This document shows positions 6,304 to 7,029 of a stretch of 7,029 nucleotides of DNA, in pieces. Each line of letters begins with the position of its first letter. The first letter of the stretch is position 1. The notes below the pieces were generated by a model. It was given only the letters and a program-made list of their open reading frames with translations, did not search any database and was not told where the DNA came from. The stretch is from positions 1 to 7,029 of the forward strand of contig CAMOQM010000047.1 of NCBI GenBank assembly GCA_946622925.1, in the 5' to 3' direction. A program made the position numbers and the translations under genes. This DNA is from an uncultured Caryophanales bacterium (GTDB lineage: Bacteria > Bacillota_I > Bacilli_A > RFN20 > CAG-826).

Positions 6304-6589
6304 CGAAAATCTGACTCCTCAACAGCAGGAAATCTTAGATGCCTATACCTTAAAGGCCCAAAAGGAAGCCGAACTCAATAGCCTCCTCGCCCAAAAGGAA
6401 GCCGAGATTGCCCTTAGCAAAAAGAAAACCGTCGAAAAGCTTAATAATGCCGCTTCGGGGATTTCTTTATCGCACGCCGCGACCATGGAAGCTTTTTCCG
6501 AAATGGTTAAGAAAGTTAATAACGACTTCATTAATGTCGAAGCCGATTTGGCGGCAATAGAAATCGCAGGAGGAAAGAAGAATGGCTAA
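6293..6589 (+). CDS. Small coiled-coil protein of unknown function, second of three overlapping genes
   Basis: 98 residues, unrecognised. A long helix from about 9 to 50 contains two copies of an 11-residue unit (AQKEAELNSLL, then AQKEAEIALSK, residues 22-43). A short Asn/Ala/Ser/Gly break follows (NNAASGIS, 51-58), then a second amphipathic helix to about 90 and a GGKKNG tail. This is the shape expected of a two-helix hairpin. No signal peptide, Cys or Trp. AGGGAG, inside the end of the preceding gene, provides a ribosome site. The stop overlaps the start of the third gene by 8 nt. It probably works in a complex with the proteins on either side (inference from overlaps and matching character). 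Confidence 0.82.
   Translation: MPNNENLTPQQQEILDAYTLKAQKEAELNSLLAQKEAEIALSKKKTVEKLNNAASGISLSHAATMEAFSEMVKKVNNDFINVEADLAAIEIAGGKKNG
6356..6405 (+). repeat. Internal 33-bp tandem duplication encoding an 11-residue (hendecad) unit
   Basis: The 17-nt string GCCCAAAAGGAAGCCGA occurs at 6356-6372 and again at 6389-6405, exactly 33 nt apart, in frame inside the second helical gene. It encodes AQKEAE twice. Eleven residues is a known coiled-coil periodicity, so the unit fits helix extension by duplication. Confidence 0.85.
6568..6573 (+). promoter_or_regulatory. Ribosome binding site of the third helical gene, inside the second
   Basis: AGGAGG lies 8 nt before the ATG at 6582, within the coding end of the preceding gene. 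It fixes the start of the third gene and shows that the 8-nt overlap is a genuine coupled junction. Confidence 0.85.
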
Positions 6590-7029
6590 TCCGAACGAAG
6601 TGGCGATCGAAAGCCTTAACAAAGATTCCCTCCTCGCCGAAGTCGAAGCTTTGAACTCTGACATCGCCGAAGTTAGCAAAATCAAACCTTTTGCTGAAGT
6701 CGACCTAGCCAAAACCAAGGTCAGGCTCGATGCTTTGGAGGCCAATTTAAAGGCCATCGCCGAGAAAGAAGCCAAAATGGCGGGACTTGGCCTAATTTTG
6801 CAAAACATCGATAAAGGCTGCCAAGACATCGCTTATTATGCCGAGCTCACAACCCAACTATTAGCCTATATCAAAGATTTAGATGAGAAGAAGGAATACG
6901 ATCAGGCTTTCGCTGATGTTGAATCTTTACGGTCCCGTTTCTTGGTCTTGGATTATGGCAAACCCTTGAAATCTCAAACCTTAGTTAATGAGATATTGGG
7001 GCATGAAAAGGCCTGCTTATATGCCCATA
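6582..7029 (+). CDS. Helical protein of unknown function, third of three overlapping genes (C-terminus beyond right edge)
   Basis: 149 codons are visible, starting MANPNEVAIESLNKDSLLAE, and the frame is open at the right edge. I do not recognise it. Residues ~10-33 and ~40-67 look like amphipathic, probably coiled-coil helices rich in Ala, Glu, Lys and Leu. From about 68 to 149 the sequence is more varied, with Tyr, Cys and Gly, and could be a folded helical domain. The visible part has no signal peptide or membrane segment. The AGGAGG 8 nt upstream, inside the preceding gene, makes the start firm. Opening residues resemble those of the first gene (MSANPK versus MANPNE), possibly coincidence. 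Its greater size suggests it may be the scaffold or effector member of the three-gene set, but that is a guess until the rest is seen. Confidence 0.82.
   Translation, partial: MANPNEVAIESLNKDSLLAEVEALNSDIAEVSKIKPFAEVDLAKTKVRLDALEANLKAIAEKEAKMAGLGLILQNIDKGCQDIAYYAELTTQLLAYIKDLDEKKEYDQAFADVESLRSRFLVLDYGKPLKSQTLVNEILGHEKACLYAH

Noticed and set aside
6013..6589. WXG100 (ESAT-6-like) identity for the two small helical proteins
   Set aside because: Length and helicity fit, but neither has a WxG motif or any Trp, so only a loose comparison is kept.
6467..6829. 120-residue minus-strand open frame across the helical genes
   Set aside because: Ser/Leu/Ala-rich shadow spanning the junction of two plus-strand genes that have proper ribosome sites.

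Overview
The window looks like chromosomal DNA from a Bacillota-type bacterium, plausibly an uncultured gut Bacilli or Erysipelotrichales/RF39-like lineage. The evidence is moderate GC content, strong AGGAGG-type ribosome binding sites, TAA at all seven visible stops, tightly overlapping genes, and the Firmicutes flavour of the acyltransferase and GT8 families. The taxonomic call is inference. There are no rRNA or tRNA genes, insertion sequences, CRISPR arrays or phage genes that I can see.

Left half (1-3264, minus strand): a four-gene operon read right to left. It alternates family-8 glycosyltransferase (3264-2248), PlsC-like acyltransferase (2238-1453), second GT8 (1460-627) and second PlsC-like acyltransferase (626 to beyond the left edge). 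Junctions are 9 nt, an 8-nt overlap and 0 nt, so the genes are probably co-transcribed and translationally coupled. The likely collective job is building an acylated glycan or glycolipid at the inner face of the membrane; the product is unknown.

Middle (3265-3574): a 310-bp divergent intergenic region with promoters in both directions and a 10-bp palindrome.

Right half (plus strand): an M18-family zinc aminopeptidase (3575-4858), then a HAD-superfamily phosphatase (4903-5952). The HAD gene has an unexplained ~135-residue C-terminal extension and appears to be transcribed as a leaderless message. After an AT-only palindrome and a new promoter comes a cluster of three overlapping genes (6013-6303, 6293-6589, 6582 to beyond the right edge). 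They encode small, Ala/Lys/Glu-rich, helical proteins that I do not recognise. This cluster is the best candidate for something undescribed; overlaps of 11 and 8 nt suggest the three proteins are made together and may form one complex.
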